DNA of 64,000 nucleotides from Bog-756 sp963730685 (GTDB lineage: Bacteria; Actinomycetota; Acidimicrobiia; Acidimicrobiales; RAAP-2): positions 1,736,001 through 1,800,000 of the forward strand of contig CAVSSP010000004.1 in NCBI GenBank assembly GCA_963730685.1, in the 5' to 3' direction. Of this stretch, positions 43,626-51,623 are shown in pieces (positions within the stretch are counted from its first letter, which is position 1; each line of letters opens with the position of its first letter). A program made the translations under genes and the position numbers. The notes below the pieces were generated by a model. It ran no database searches and was not told the origin of the DNA. It saw only the letters and a program-made list of their open reading frames with translations.

Positions 43626-45002
43626 GGCCGGGGCACGGTGCGGTCCAGTTCCTCCTCCGTCGGTATCCGCTCGATCCTCGCCTCGTCCGGGAGGAGGTCC
43701 ACGATCGCCTGCATCACCACCGCCGTGTCGGCGACGGCGTCGGTCAGTCCCAGGCCGACCGGCCGACCGACGGTCACCGTCACCCGGGGGGGGTGGAGGG
43801 TGAGCATCACCGGCACCTTGGAAGACCGGGGCCACACCCGCTCGGTACCCCACAGCCCGATGGGGACGACCGGCGCGCCGGTCTCCGCCGCCAGTCGGGC
43901 GGCCCCGGTGTGCCCTTTCAGGACGGGGTCGAAGAAGTCCGCCCCCCGCGGGATGGTCCCCTGGGGAAGCACGATGACCACCTCGCCGGCCCGCAGGGCG
44001 GCAGCCGCCCGCCGCATCGGGTCGCCCGATCCGCTCCCGCGCTCCACGGGGATCCCCCCGAGGGCCCGGGCCAGCGGCCCGACCACGGGTGCGTCGAACA
44101 CCTCCTGTTTGGCCAGGAAGCGCACCGGACGGCCCAGGCGGGCGGCCACCAGCCCGATGGCGGCGACGTCGAAATAGCTCCGGTGGTTGCTGGCCAGGAT
44201 CACCGGCCCTTCGGCCGGGATGTGCTCCAGCCCCGACAGCGTGAACCGGGCGTAGGGGAACGACTGGGGGCGGAAGAACGGCCGCACCAGGTGGTAGGGC
44301 TCCCATCCCACCAGCGAGGGGATGCCCGGGGCCCGGTCCCACTGCTCCAGCGGCCACCGGCGGGCCAGGGCCACGGCCGCCAGCCTGGGGTCGGCGTTGA
44401 GCGGGTGGGGGTGCCCGACGGCCAGGAACAGGGGGACGTCGAAGAAGCTGTCCGAGTAGGCATGGGAGGCGGCCAGGTCGACCCCGTGGTCGGACGCCCA
44501 CCGGGCGACGGCGGTGCGCTTGCCCATTCCCCACACGAACCCACCGTCGATCCTGCCGGTGTAGCGGCCGTCGACCTCGCCGTACCGGGTGGCGATGAGG
44601 CCATCGAAACCGAGCGCATCGGCGAGCGGGGACACCAGGTCCCACGGCGAGGTGGTGGCCAGGACCAGGGGTCGGCCCTCGGCCCGGTGGACGGCCAGCG
44701 CCGCCAGTGCCCACGGCTGCACCAGGTCGACCAGGGGCTTCGACGGCCCGCTTGCCGGCCAGCCGGGTGGCATCGGCCGAGCGGTTGCGCATCACGACGG
44801 CCGCCGCCCGGGCCAGTCCGATGAACGGCACCGATTCGCCGAAGCGGTTGTAGAACCCGTACATCAGGGTGTCACCGGGCAGCCGGCGACCCGGTGCCAG
44901 CACACCTTCGGCCTCCATGGCCTGCTGGAAGACCGGACCGCTGGCCGAGCGGATCAGCGTGCGGTCGAGGTCGACGAACACGGCACCGGTGGCATCGGTC
45001 AT
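43622..45002 (-). CDS. HAD-IB hydrolase / PlsC acyltransferase fusion (one frameshift)
   Basis: About 460 residues. The N-terminal HAD-IB domain starts AVFVDLDRTLIRSASG (DxDxT intact), with LVLATTSPWDLV as motif II and YSDSFFDVPLF as motif IV. The C-terminal PlsC domain has NHRSYFDVAAI (HX4D), FDAPVVGPLARALGGIPVER, and LPQGTIPRG in place of EGTR. This is the architecture of mycobacterial Rv2483c-type proteins, which acylate lysophosphatidate. One extra base near 44745-44752 breaks the frame between helices of the HAD cap. It is first in an operon with murT and gatD. Confidence 0.85.
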
Positions 45003-45160
45003 GCCCTCACGCTACTTCCGCCCGATCGGTGCCGGGTGGGGAAATCCGTCGATTCATCGGGGTCGGAAAACGGGGCTGGCGAACTGGGTTGGCTCACCGG
45101 GATGGCTGGGATGGCGGAACGGGCCGAGAACCGAGGCGTCCGCAACGACCCGTAGACGCG

Positions 45161-45198
45161 GCAAAGGGACCACCAGGGGGGGAAGGCGGTCCCTTTGC
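45161..45198. promoter_or_regulatory. Perfect 11-bp inverted repeat in a divergent promoter region
   Basis: GCAAAGGGACC and GGTCCCTTTGC flank a 16-nt G-rich loop. It lies between the divergent HAD-PlsC and LysR genes, so a terminator is unlikely unless a short transcript exists. A binding site for a dimeric regulator, or an RNA hairpin in the leader of one gene, fits better. Confidence 0.6.
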
Positions 45199-45294
45199 AC
45201 TGACTCAACAAGGATAGGAGGGGGATTCCTAAGCATCCTGTGGTCTGGAGACATCGTATAACATTCGCGAGCAATCAGTCAACCAGCTAAAATC

Positions 45295-45307
45295 GATATC
45301 TGGTATC
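45295..45307 (+). promoter_or_regulatory. GATATCTGGTATC palindrome before the LysR gene
   Basis: A 13-bp near-perfect palindrome (one mismatched pair) ending 10 bp before the LysR ATG. It sits in an AT-rich stretch (45250-45315) that probably contains the promoter. It is a candidate site for LysR autoregulation; the exact T-N11-A register is ambiguous. Confidence 0.5.
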
Positions 45308-45317
45308 ATCTCAAGCG

Positions 45318-46232
45318 ATGGAACTCCGGCATCTGCAAGCGCTCACGGCGATCAGCGACCATGGGACCTTCTCGGCGGCGGCCGAACACCTGAACACCGT
45401 CCAGTCCAACATCTCGGCCCACGTGGCCCGGTTGGAGCGGGAACTGGGCGCCCCGCTGGTGGACCGGTCCGACGGCCGGCTCACCGAGGAGGGGAGCGTG
45501 GTGGTGGCCCGGGCCCGGCGCATCCTCTCCGAACTCGACGCCCTGGTCTCCGACGTCGCCGCCTGCAAGGACGAGGTCACCGGCACCGTGCGGGTGGGGA
45601 TGATCGGCACCACCGCCCGATGGCTCGTCCCCCGGCTGATGGACCTGGCCCGGAAGCAGCATCCGAAGCTGCGCCTGGTCGTCGTGGAAGGGAACAGCAC
45701 CGGTCTGGAGCCCCAGTTGGCCAACGGGCAGCTCGATCTGGCCGTGCTCCACCTGCCGGTGGCCGGTCGCGATCTCGTGACCCGTGTCCTCTTCGAAGAG
45801 GACCTGATGCTCGTGGTGCCCGAGGGGCATGCGCTGGCCCACGTCGACCATCAACTCAACCTCGAGGACCTCGCCGACATGGAGCTGCTGCTGCCGCTGC
45901 CGGGGACCACATTCCGGGACGAGCTCGACGCCGCCACCAGGCCACTCGGGATCAGCCTCCTCCCGGCTGCCGAGTTCGACGGGCTTCGCCTCATCGCCTC
46001 GCTGACCTTCGAGGGGTACGGCCCGGCCATCCTGCCGGCCACCGCCATCCCGTCGTTCCTGAGGAGCCGCTTCCGCGGCGTGCCCATCGAAGGGCTCCCC
46101 CGCCGCCGGGTGGGGGTCGCCCAGCGCAGCCGGGGCCTGCCGTCCGCTCCGACCAGGGCCCTCCACGAGCTCTTGCGGGAAGTGGTGGCGGTGGCCGAGG
46201 ACCGGCCCGCCGGCGTCCATATCGCGGGCTGA
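45318..46232 (+). CDS. LysR-family transcriptional regulator
   Basis: A 304-residue regulator. The N-terminal winged helix-turn-helix is MELRHLQALTAISDHGTFSAAAEHLNTVQSNISAHVARLERELGAPLVDR (1-50). The effector domain is a LysR substrate-binding fold from about residue 90 (GTVRVGMIGTTARWLVPRLMDLARKQHPKLRLVVVEG). It is divergent from the HAD-PlsC/murT/gatD operon, 316 bp away, so that operon or itself is the likely target. The ATG at 45318 starts the helix-turn-helix. The inducer is unknown. Confidence 0.9.
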   Translation: MELRHLQALTAISDHGTFSAAAEHLNTVQSNISAHVARLERELGAPLVDRSDGRLTEEGSVVVARARRILSELDALVSDVAACKDEVTGTVRVGMIGTTARWLVPRLMDLARKQHPKLRLVVVEGNSTGLEPQLANGQLDLAVLHLPVAGRDLVTRVLFEEDLMLVVPEGHALAHVDHQLNLEDLADMELLLPLPGTTFRDELDAATRPLGISLLPAAEFDGLRLIASLTFEGYGPAILPATAIPSFLRSRFRGVPIEGLPRRRVGVAQRSRGLPSAPTRALHELLREVVAVAEDRPAGVHIAG

Positions 46233-46280
46233 GCACTCCGGTTCCATTGTCCCGTCGGGCCCCGGGTCCGGCGGGACGGT

Positions 46281-46868
46281 TCAGAGGTCGGGGACCCTGG
46301 GCTCCCGCCACATTCGCCAGATGGGCGGCCCGCCCGTCCGGGACCGGAACTCGTCCACGACCTCGAAGCCGAACCGGGCGTAGAGCGGGACGTTCCGCTC
46401 CTTCGACGACTCCAGGTAGGCCGGTTCGCCCGCCTCGTCGACGTGCGTGAGCATCGACGCCAGCAGTGCCGACCCGAGGCCCTGGCCCTGGCGCTCAGGC
46501 GCCGTCCCCAGCGTGGCCAGGTACCAGTGGGGCTCGGTGGGGTGGAGATGGTCCACCTCGAAGAGCAGGCGCAGGGCGTGGTGGGTCCGGGTGCTGACCA
46601 GCCACGGAGCGGTCGGGAGCAGTTGGAGCAGCTCCCGGAGCCCATTACGGTCCCGCCCGGGCGGCCCCCACACGGCCACCGCGCCCAGGTCACCGGTGAC
46701 GTGGACGTGGCCGTAGCCGAGGTACTGCCGCCCGAGCTGGGAGACGAAGAACGAGTGCAGGCCCCGCCGCCGGCGGCGGTCACCGGCGAACATGAAGTTG
46801 GCCACCGGGTCGTCGTCGAACGACCGGACCAGCATGTCGGCCACCTCCGGGAGGTCGGCTTCGGTCAT
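46281..46868 (-). CDS. GNAT-family N-acetyltransferase
   Basis: A 195-residue acetyl-CoA-dependent acyltransferase. The motif A acetyl-CoA loop is PERQGQGLGSALLASML. WYLATLGTAPE is strand 4 before it, and AYLESSKERNVPLYARFGFEVVDEF is the typical motif B end. The MTEADLPEVADMLVRSFDDDPVANFMF start fits the ATG at 46868; a GTG at 46904 would add 12 residues. The family fits the small-molecule acetyltransferases of actinobacteria, some linked to resistance, but the substrate is open. Confidence 0.85.
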   Translation of the reverse strand: MTEADLPEVADMLVRSFDDDPVANFMFAGDRRRRRGLHSFFVSQLGRQYLGYGHVHVTGDLGAVAVWGPPGRDRNGLRELLQLLPTAPWLVSTRTHHALRLLFEVDHLHPTEPHWYLATLGTAPERQGQGLGSALLASMLTHVDEAGEPAYLESSKERNVPLYARFGFEVVDEFRSRTGGPPIWRMWREPRVPDL

Positions 46869-46922
46869 CCGGCGAGGGGCGGGCACCACCGGCGGCGGCT
46901 TCACGGGGGCGATGGTAGCCGT

Positions 46923-47558
46923 CTAGTTGACGGTGGGATCGGGAGGGAACCCGGCCACGACGGCCAGCGCACCTCCCTCGCGCTTCAGCACCCGTCGCCA
47001 CAGCCCTTCGGGGTCGGCCGAGATCGGATCGCGTGTCTGGGCCCGCACCACGTACCACGACCCCTCCTCGATCTCCTCTTCGAGCTGGTCCGAGTCCCAG
47101 CCGGCGTAGCCCGAGAACAGCCGGGCCCCGAGCAGGCCGTCGGCCAGAGGCGCCGGGTCGGCAGCGAGGTCCACCGTGCCGACCGGGCGGTCGCCGTCCA
47201 CCAGCAGTCGCCAGCCTTCCGGCCACGGCGGCGCCCGGTCGGGTTCGGGGCCACGCGCCCGCAAGCGGACCAGGCCGATCAGCGCGTTGCGGGCCACCGG
47301 TCCCCCGGTGAACAGCTCGGCCGGGGGTGTGGCCAGCGGATGCCACTGGGAGAGCAGCTCCCCGACCGGCACGCCGCCGGGGCGATCGAGCACCACACCC
47401 AGTGCCCCGTGGGCGCCGTGGTCGAGCACCAGGATGACCCGACGGGAGAAGTTGGGATCGACCAGCCTGGGGGTGGCCACCAGCAGTTGGCCCACCAGCC
47501 GGTCGGGTGGGCGAGCGCCGCCGTAGGGCTCGAATGCACTGAACGGGTCGAGGGGCAC
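46923..47558 (-). CDS. YqgE/AlgH-family protein
   Basis: A 211-residue member of the YqgE/AlgH (DUF179) family: LVGQLLVATPRLVDPNFSRRVILVLDHGAHGALGVVLDRP at the start, FTGGPVARNALIGL and LFSGYAGWDSDQLEEEIEEGSWYVV later. The family is widely conserved, and its function is not settled. The GTG at 47558 is the first start in the frame that fits the family. It is divergent from the enoyl-CoA hydratase gene. Confidence 0.9.
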   Translation of the reverse strand: MPLDPFSAFEPYGGARPPDRLVGQLLVATPRLVDPNFSRRVILVLDHGAHGALGVVLDRPGGVPVGELLSQWHPLATPPAELFTGGPVARNALIGLVRLRARGPEPDRAPPWPEGWRLLVDGDRPVGTVDLAADPAPLADGLLGARLFSGYAGWDSDQLEEEIEEGSWYVVRAQTRDPISADPEGLWRRVLKREGGALAVVAGFPPDPTVN

Positions 47559-47624
47559 GCCCTGATGATGGCCCAAGCCGGCGGCGGAGTGGCGCCATCC
47601 TCCCCCGTCGGTGAGGCTGGTCAC

Positions 47625-48425
47625 ATGTCGCTCGTCTCCATCGCCTCGGTCCGTCCCCACGTGCGGGTGGTGACCCTGGACAATCCGACCCGGCTCAACT
47701 CGATGTCGTTCGCCTTGGTGGCCGACCTCTACCGCGCCCTCGACGAGGTGGCTGCCGACAACGACTGCCGGGTCGTCGTCCTCACCGGGGCCGGGCGCGC
47801 CTTCTGCTCCGGGCTCGAGCTCGAATTCGCCGGCATCCCGCCGGGGACCGAGGGCATGGGGTTCCACCGGATGGCGATGCGGTCCATGGAGTTCATGGGA
47901 GGCATCGTCCCGGCCATGCGCTCCATCCCGCAGCCGATCATCGCCGCCATCAACGGGCCGGCCTACGGGGGCGGCATGTGCCTGTGCCTCGGCGCCGACA
48001 TCCGCCTGGCCGGCGAGTCGGCGGTCTTCTGCGGAGCCGGAATCAACAACGGGCTCGCCGGCACCGAACTGGGCGTCAGCTGGCTGCTGCCCCGGGCGGT
48101 GGGCACGTCCAACGCGGCGGAGATCCTGCTGACCGGCAAGAAGGTCCCGTCGGCCGAGGCCCTCCGGATCGGACTGGTGTCCCGGGTGGCACCCGACGAG
48201 GAGCTGCTCGACCAGGCCCTGTCGATGGCCGACGGGATGTGCACCTTCAGCCCGTTCGGGCTGGCGCTGACCAAGGACACCATGTGGTCGTCGCTGGAGG
48301 TGGGCAGCCTCAGGGCCGCGGTCGACCTCGAGAACCGGACCCAGCTCCTCGCCGGCCACACCGGCAACCTCACCGAGGCATCCACGGCGTTCCGGGAGAA
48401 GCGGCCGCCGGTGTACACCGAGTAG
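47625..48425 (+). CDS. Enoyl-CoA hydratase/isomerase family protein
   Basis: A 266-residue crotonase-fold enzyme. The oxyanion-hole segments are GAGRAFCSGLEL and PAYGGGMCLCLGADIRLAG. The catalytic Glu region reads INNGLAGTELGVSWLLPRAVG, so one general acid/base Glu is present in place of the paired Glu of classical hydratases. Hydration of enoyl-CoA or isomerisation is likely. The ATG at 47625 has GTGAGG 8 nt upstream. The C-terminal helices are complete. Confidence 0.9.
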   Translation: MSLVSIASVRPHVRVVTLDNPTRLNSMSFALVADLYRALDEVAADNDCRVVVLTGAGRAFCSGLELEFAGIPPGTEGMGFHRMAMRSMEFMGGIVPAMRSIPQPIIAAINGPAYGGGMCLCLGADIRLAGESAVFCGAGINNGLAGTELGVSWLLPRAVGTSNAAEILLTGKKVPSAEALRIGLVSRVAPDEELLDQALSMADGMCTFSPFGLALTKDTMWSSLEVGSLRAAVDLENRTQLLAGHTGNLTEASTAFREKRPPVYTE

Positions 48426-48453
48426 GCCCCGCCGGTGGGCTAGACACGGCCCC

Positions 48454-48690
48454 ATGGCCAAGGCCCGACGGGGAGGGAAGCGATCGCGGGCGCCCGCCCG
48501 CCGGGGACCCGGCCCGGTGGGCAGTGCCCGGGAGCACTGGCGGGTCGACGGACAGCCGAAGACCAGGTTCGCCACCCAGGACGAGGCCAACCGGTCGTCC
48601 CTCCAGCGTCGCCTCGAGGAGGGCGCCGACCTCGACCCCTACCAGTGCTCGTTCTGTGGGGGTTGGCACCTCGGGAACCGCCGGGAGTGA
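48454..48690 (+). CDS. Small basic protein with CxxC-W-H motif
   Basis: A 78-residue protein. The first 25 residues are Arg/Lys/Gly rich, and the middle is FATQDEANRSSLQRRLEEG. The C-terminus is YQCSFCGGWHLGNRRE, a CxxCxxWH half zinc ribbon that recurs in many short actinobacterial and phage proteins of unknown function. Two such chains could share a metal, or the His could complete a single site. The ATG at 48454 follows the hydratase gene by 28 bp on the same strand. Confidence 0.7.
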   Translation: MAKARRGGKRSRAPARRGPGPVGSAREHWRVDGQPKTRFATQDEANRSSLQRRLEEGADLDPYQCSFCGGWHLGNRRE

Positions 48691-48722
48691 GGCGCTCCCC
48701 GGCACCGCCGTCGTAGTCACTG

Positions 48723-48738
48723 TACCGTCTGGACGGTA
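48723..48738 (+). promoter_or_regulatory. TetR-type operator TACCGTC-TG-GACGGTA
   Basis: Perfect 7-bp arms around a 2-bp centre, 11 bp before the ATG of the tetR gene that precedes an MFS transporter. The downstream TATAGT could serve as a -10 element overlapping the site. It fits autorepression of the tetR-MFS operon. Confidence 0.75.
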
Positions 48739-48749
48739 TAGTACTACCC

Positions 48750-49328
48750 ATGACGGCGCCCACCGAGACGCCGGGCCCGCCCCGGCGCCCTGACACCAAG
48801 TCCCGCATCATCAGTGCCGCCGAGAACGTCGTCGTGCGCGACGGGGTCGCCCGCCTCACCTTGGAGGCGGCCGCCGCCGAGGCCGGTCTGAGCAAGGGCG
48901 GCGTGCTCTACCACTACCCCACCCGTGACGCCCTGGTGGCGGGGATGGTGGTCAAGATCATCGAGGAGTTCGACCGCGACATCGAGGCCCACCTCGACGG
49001 GGACGCCAGTCCGGGTGCGTTCACCCGGGCCTACATCCGGGCCACCATGGAGCCGACCCTCCAGCCCGAGCACGAGGACCGCCTCGGGGCAGCCGTGATC
49101 GCGGCGGCCGCCGCCCAACCGGCGCTGCTCGTCCCGCTCCAGCAGGCCGCCGACCGGTGGCAGGCCCGTCTCGAGGAGGACGGGCTGGATCCGGCCCTGG
49201 CCACGGCCGTGCGACTGGCCTGCGACGGCCTGTGGCTCTGTGACCTGTTCGGTCTGGCCGCGATTTCCGGCCCGCGCCGCGCCGAGGTGGCCTCCCGGCT
49301 CGAGCGCATGGCCCGGGTGGCCCCGTGA
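48750..49328 (+). CDS. TetR-family regulator of the adjacent MFS transporter
   Basis: A 192-residue regulator with the helix-turn-helix IISAAENVVVRDGVARLTLEAAAAEAGLSKGGVLYHYPTRDALVAGMV. YHYPTRDAL places it in the TetR group with a TetR_C_37-like C-terminal domain (LACDGLWLCDLFGL). A clear palindromic operator lies just upstream, and the stop overlaps the MFS start by 4 bp (GTGA). Ligand-induced derepression of the transporter is the expected logic. Confidence 0.9.
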   Translation: MTAPTETPGPPRRPDTKSRIISAAENVVVRDGVARLTLEAAAAEAGLSKGGVLYHYPTRDALVAGMVVKIIEEFDRDIEAHLDGDASPGAFTRAYIRATMEPTLQPEHEDRLGAAVIAAAAAQPALLVPLQQAADRWQARLEEDGLDPALATAVRLACDGLWLCDLFGLAAISGPRRAEVASRLERMARVAP

Positions 49329-50701
49329 GCTCCCCGACCACCCTCCGGCTTCAGGTGGGGCAGTCCGGGCCCGACCGCTCCACCCGCCTCGTCCGCACCC
49401 TGACCATCACCATCTTCCTGCAGTGGGTGGGCGCGAGCTCCATCATCCCCATGCTGCCGGTCTACATCAAGCGCCTGGGCGGGTCGGACACCCTGGCCGG
49501 GTTGGTCATGGCCTCGTTCTTCGCCGCCGGGGTGCTGTCCCAGTACCCCATCGGCCGACTGGCCGACCGCATCGGGCGGCGGCCGGTCCTGGTGTCCGGC
49601 CTGGTGCTCTACGGCCTGGCCAGCATGGCCTTCCTGCTCCCCATCGCCGCCCCGATGGCCATCGTGCTGCGGGCCCTGCAGGGCACCGGCGCCGGGGCGG
49701 TCATCGTCGCCTCCCTCGCCATGGTGTCGAGCTCGGTCACCGAGGACCGCCGAGGACGGGCGTTCGCCGCCATCTACGGGGGCGAGCTCGGAGGCATGGC
49801 CGTCGGCCCGTTGGTGGGGAGCATCATCGGCGCCCGGTCGATGTGGATCATGTTCTTGGCGTCGGGCCTGCTGTCGTTCGGGGCGTGCCTCCCCGCCCTG
49901 CGCATCCATGAGGGGAGCCGCCGGCGCGAGGAGCGAGCCGCCCGGACCCGACCGGACGGCTCGGTGGCGCCGCTCCGCCCGGTCCGGTTCAACCGCGCCA
50001 TGGTCGGTGCCCTCATCTGTGCGGGGGCACTGGGTCTGGCCAGCGGTGTCTACGAGATCTGCTGGACGTTGCTGCTGCTGGCCCGGGGGGCCTCGGGTCT
50101 CGCCATCGGCATCTCCTGGACGCTGTTCGCGGTGCCCTTCGTGGCGGCGGCCAAGCCCAGCGGCTGGCTGGCCGATCACATGGACCGCAGGGTCATGGTG
50201 CTGGCCGGCCTCGGGCTGTCCACGGTCCTGTGCGCGACGTACCCGTTCATCCACAGCGTCTTCCTCCTGGTGGTGCTCGGAGCCTCGGAAGCCCTGGGCT
50301 TCGCCGCCGCCATGCCGGCGGTCCAGTCCCTGCTGACCCAGGGGTCGGGGCCGAGCGAGGTCGGGCGCATCCAGGGAATGTTCGCCACCAGCCAGACGGC
50401 CACCACCGCGGTGGCCGCCGCCGGGGCGGGTGCAGCCTTCGCCGTCGCCTCGTGGCTGCCCTTCGTCACCGTGGCCGGCACCATCTTCGTGGCGCTGGCG
50501 GTGGCGGCCGTGGTCTGGAGATCGGTGCCGGGTCGGACCGTGCAACCGGGGCCGGCCACCGGTGACGAGATCGGGCTCGGGATCGGTGGGCTCGGGTCCG
50601 GTGGGCCCGGGTCCGGCAGATCGCGGTCGGACCGTCGCCCTCAGCCGGTCGGGTCGGCTCCGGCCCCGGAGGCCGCCGGCGCCAGCTGGGACGTGCAGTA
50701 G
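49325..50701 (+). CDS. MFS efflux transporter (DHA-type)
   Basis: A 458-residue transporter with about twelve helices. The motif A loop is GRLADRIGRRPVLVSGL between helices 2 and 3, and its half-repeat GWLADHMDRRVMVLAGL lies between helices 8 and 9. Motif C-like GGELGGMAVGPLVGSIIGAR in helix 5 favours an antiporter. The substrate is unknown; drug/H+ antiport is the family default. A Gly-Ser-rich tail (GLGIGGLGSGGPGSGRS) ends the protein. It is translationally coupled to tetR, and its 3' end overlaps the convergent mscL by 61 bp. Confidence 0.9.
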   Translation: MSSPTTLRLQVGQSGPDRSTRLVRTLTITIFLQWVGASSIIPMLPVYIKRLGGSDTLAGLVMASFFAAGVLSQYPIGRLADRIGRRPVLVSGLVLYGLASMAFLLPIAAPMAIVLRALQGTGAGAVIVASLAMVSSSVTEDRRGRAFAAIYGGELGGMAVGPLVGSIIGARSMWIMFLASGLLSFGACLPALRIHEGSRRREERAARTRPDGSVAPLRPVRFNRAMVGALICAGALGLASGVYEICWTLLLLARGASGLAIGISWTLFAVPFVAAAKPSGWLADHMDRRVMVLAGLGLSTVLCATYPFIHSVFLLVVLGASEALGFAAAMPAVQSLLTQGSGPSEVGRIQGMFATSQTATTAVAAAGAGAAFAVASWLPFVTVAGTIFVALAVAAVVWRSVPGRTVQPGPATGDEIGLGIGGLGSGGPGSGRSRSDRRPQPVGSAPAPEAAGASWDVQ

Positions 50702-51078
50702 GCGCAGCGGGTGGCGGCCTCGGGCACCTTGCTCAGGCACTCGGGGCACTCGCGCATCGGATCCTCCTTCGGGGTCATCCCGAGCCGGTCCATCAGGTGA
50801 TTGACCGGCTTGATGACCAGAAAGAAGATGACGGCGGCGATGATCACGAACGACAGGAGGGCGTTGAGGAACGACCCATAGGTGAACTTGGACCCGTTGA
50901 TGGTGAAGTAGAGCCCACTGAACTGTGAGTTGCCTCCGAAGATGGCCTTGATGAACGGGGTGATGAGGCTGTTGACGAAGGAGGTCACCAATGCGGTGAA
51001 GGCGACGCCGAGGACCACGGCCACAGCCAGGTCGATCAGGTTCCCGCGCAGCAAGAAGTCCTTGAAGTCCTTCAACAT
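50641..51078 (-). CDS. mscL: Large-conductance mechanosensitive channel with C-terminal zinc ribbon
   Basis: A 145-residue channel that releases solutes under osmotic downshock. The N-terminal MLKDFKDFLLRGNLIDLAVAVVLGVAFTALVTSFV is a classic MscL amphipathic helix plus TM1. TM2 is FLNALLSFVIIAAVIFFLVIKPVN. The tail carries CPECLSKVPEAATRCAYCTSQL, a four-Cys zinc ribbon appended to the channel. The ATG at 51078 is clear. The last 61 bp overlap antisense to the end of the MFS gene. Confidence 0.95.
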   Translation of the reverse strand: MLKDFKDFLLRGNLIDLAVAVVLGVAFTALVTSFVNSLITPFIKAIFGGNSQFSGLYFTINGSKFTYGSFLNALLSFVIIAAVIFFLVIKPVNHLMDRLGMTPKEDPMRECPECLSKVPEAATRCAYCTSQLAPAASGAGADPTG

Positions 51079-51139
51079 TGCGGTCTCCCTCCCGTTCGGA
51101 TCAGCGTCGGTCCCCCACGGCATGCCTGACACGGCGAGC

Positions 51140-51592
51140 TTAGGCCAGCCCCTCGTGGATCGATGCCCTCCACCGCCCGGTGGTCGGCACGGCACAGGTG
51201 GCCGCCGAGGCATGGAGCAGCCAGCCCATCACCGACCCGTTGTCGGATCCGGACGGAACCACGGCGACCAGGCCCCGTCGGGGGTGGTCCTGGGTGATCC
51301 GCCAGCCATCGGGCAACGGCACACCCAACTGACGGAGCGAGCGGGCCACATGGGGCCCGGCGGCGTGTTGGAGGCCCACGGTGGTGGGCTTGGCCGCACC
51401 CCCCGGTTGGTGGCGACCGGGTACCCAGGTGGCGGTGGTCACCTTGTGGGTCGAGCCTCCGAGGAATGCGAAGGGCCCCGGGGGTGCCGGCTCATACTCC
51501 TCTTCGATGATCGGCTCGACGTTGATCCACCCGGCCCCCCGGGCCGCCAGCTGGGACATGTGCCCCAGCAACTCGGGATCCTCGGGTGACAC
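51140..51592 (-). CDS. Conserved hypothetical protein
   Basis: About 150 residues, soluble. It starts VSPEDPELLGHMSQLAARGAGWINVEPIIEEEYEP and contains FLGGSTHKVTTATWVPG and GLQHAAGPHVARSLRQLGVPLPDGWRITQDHPRRGLVAVVP. I do not recognise the family. The repeated His/Gly stretches give no clear motif. The frame is open further upstream into the LLM gene. The GTG at 51592 is the first start behind that gene's corrected stop, and the exact start is uncertain. It is probably in one operon with the LLM oxidoreductase. Confidence 0.6.
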   Translation of the reverse strand: MSPEDPELLGHMSQLAARGAGWINVEPIIEEEYEPAPPGPFAFLGGSTHKVTTATWVPGRHQPGGAAKPTTVGLQHAAGPHVARSLRQLGVPLPDGWRITQDHPRRGLVAVVPSGSDNGSVMGWLLHASAATCAVPTTGRWRASIHEGLA

Positions 51593-51623
51593 GAACTCGA
51601 GCTCGAGCGGGTCGGGAGCGGCG

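Noticed and set aside
41463..45002. A single open frame of about 1179 codons on the minus strand
   Set aside because: It joins the frame of gatD and most of murT with the first third of HAD-PlsC. The middle part is out-of-frame sequence, and the true genes use overlaps and one extra base each.
45161..45198. Intrinsic terminator
   Set aside because: The flanking genes diverge from this site, so there is no obvious transcript to end, and no T-run follows on either strand.
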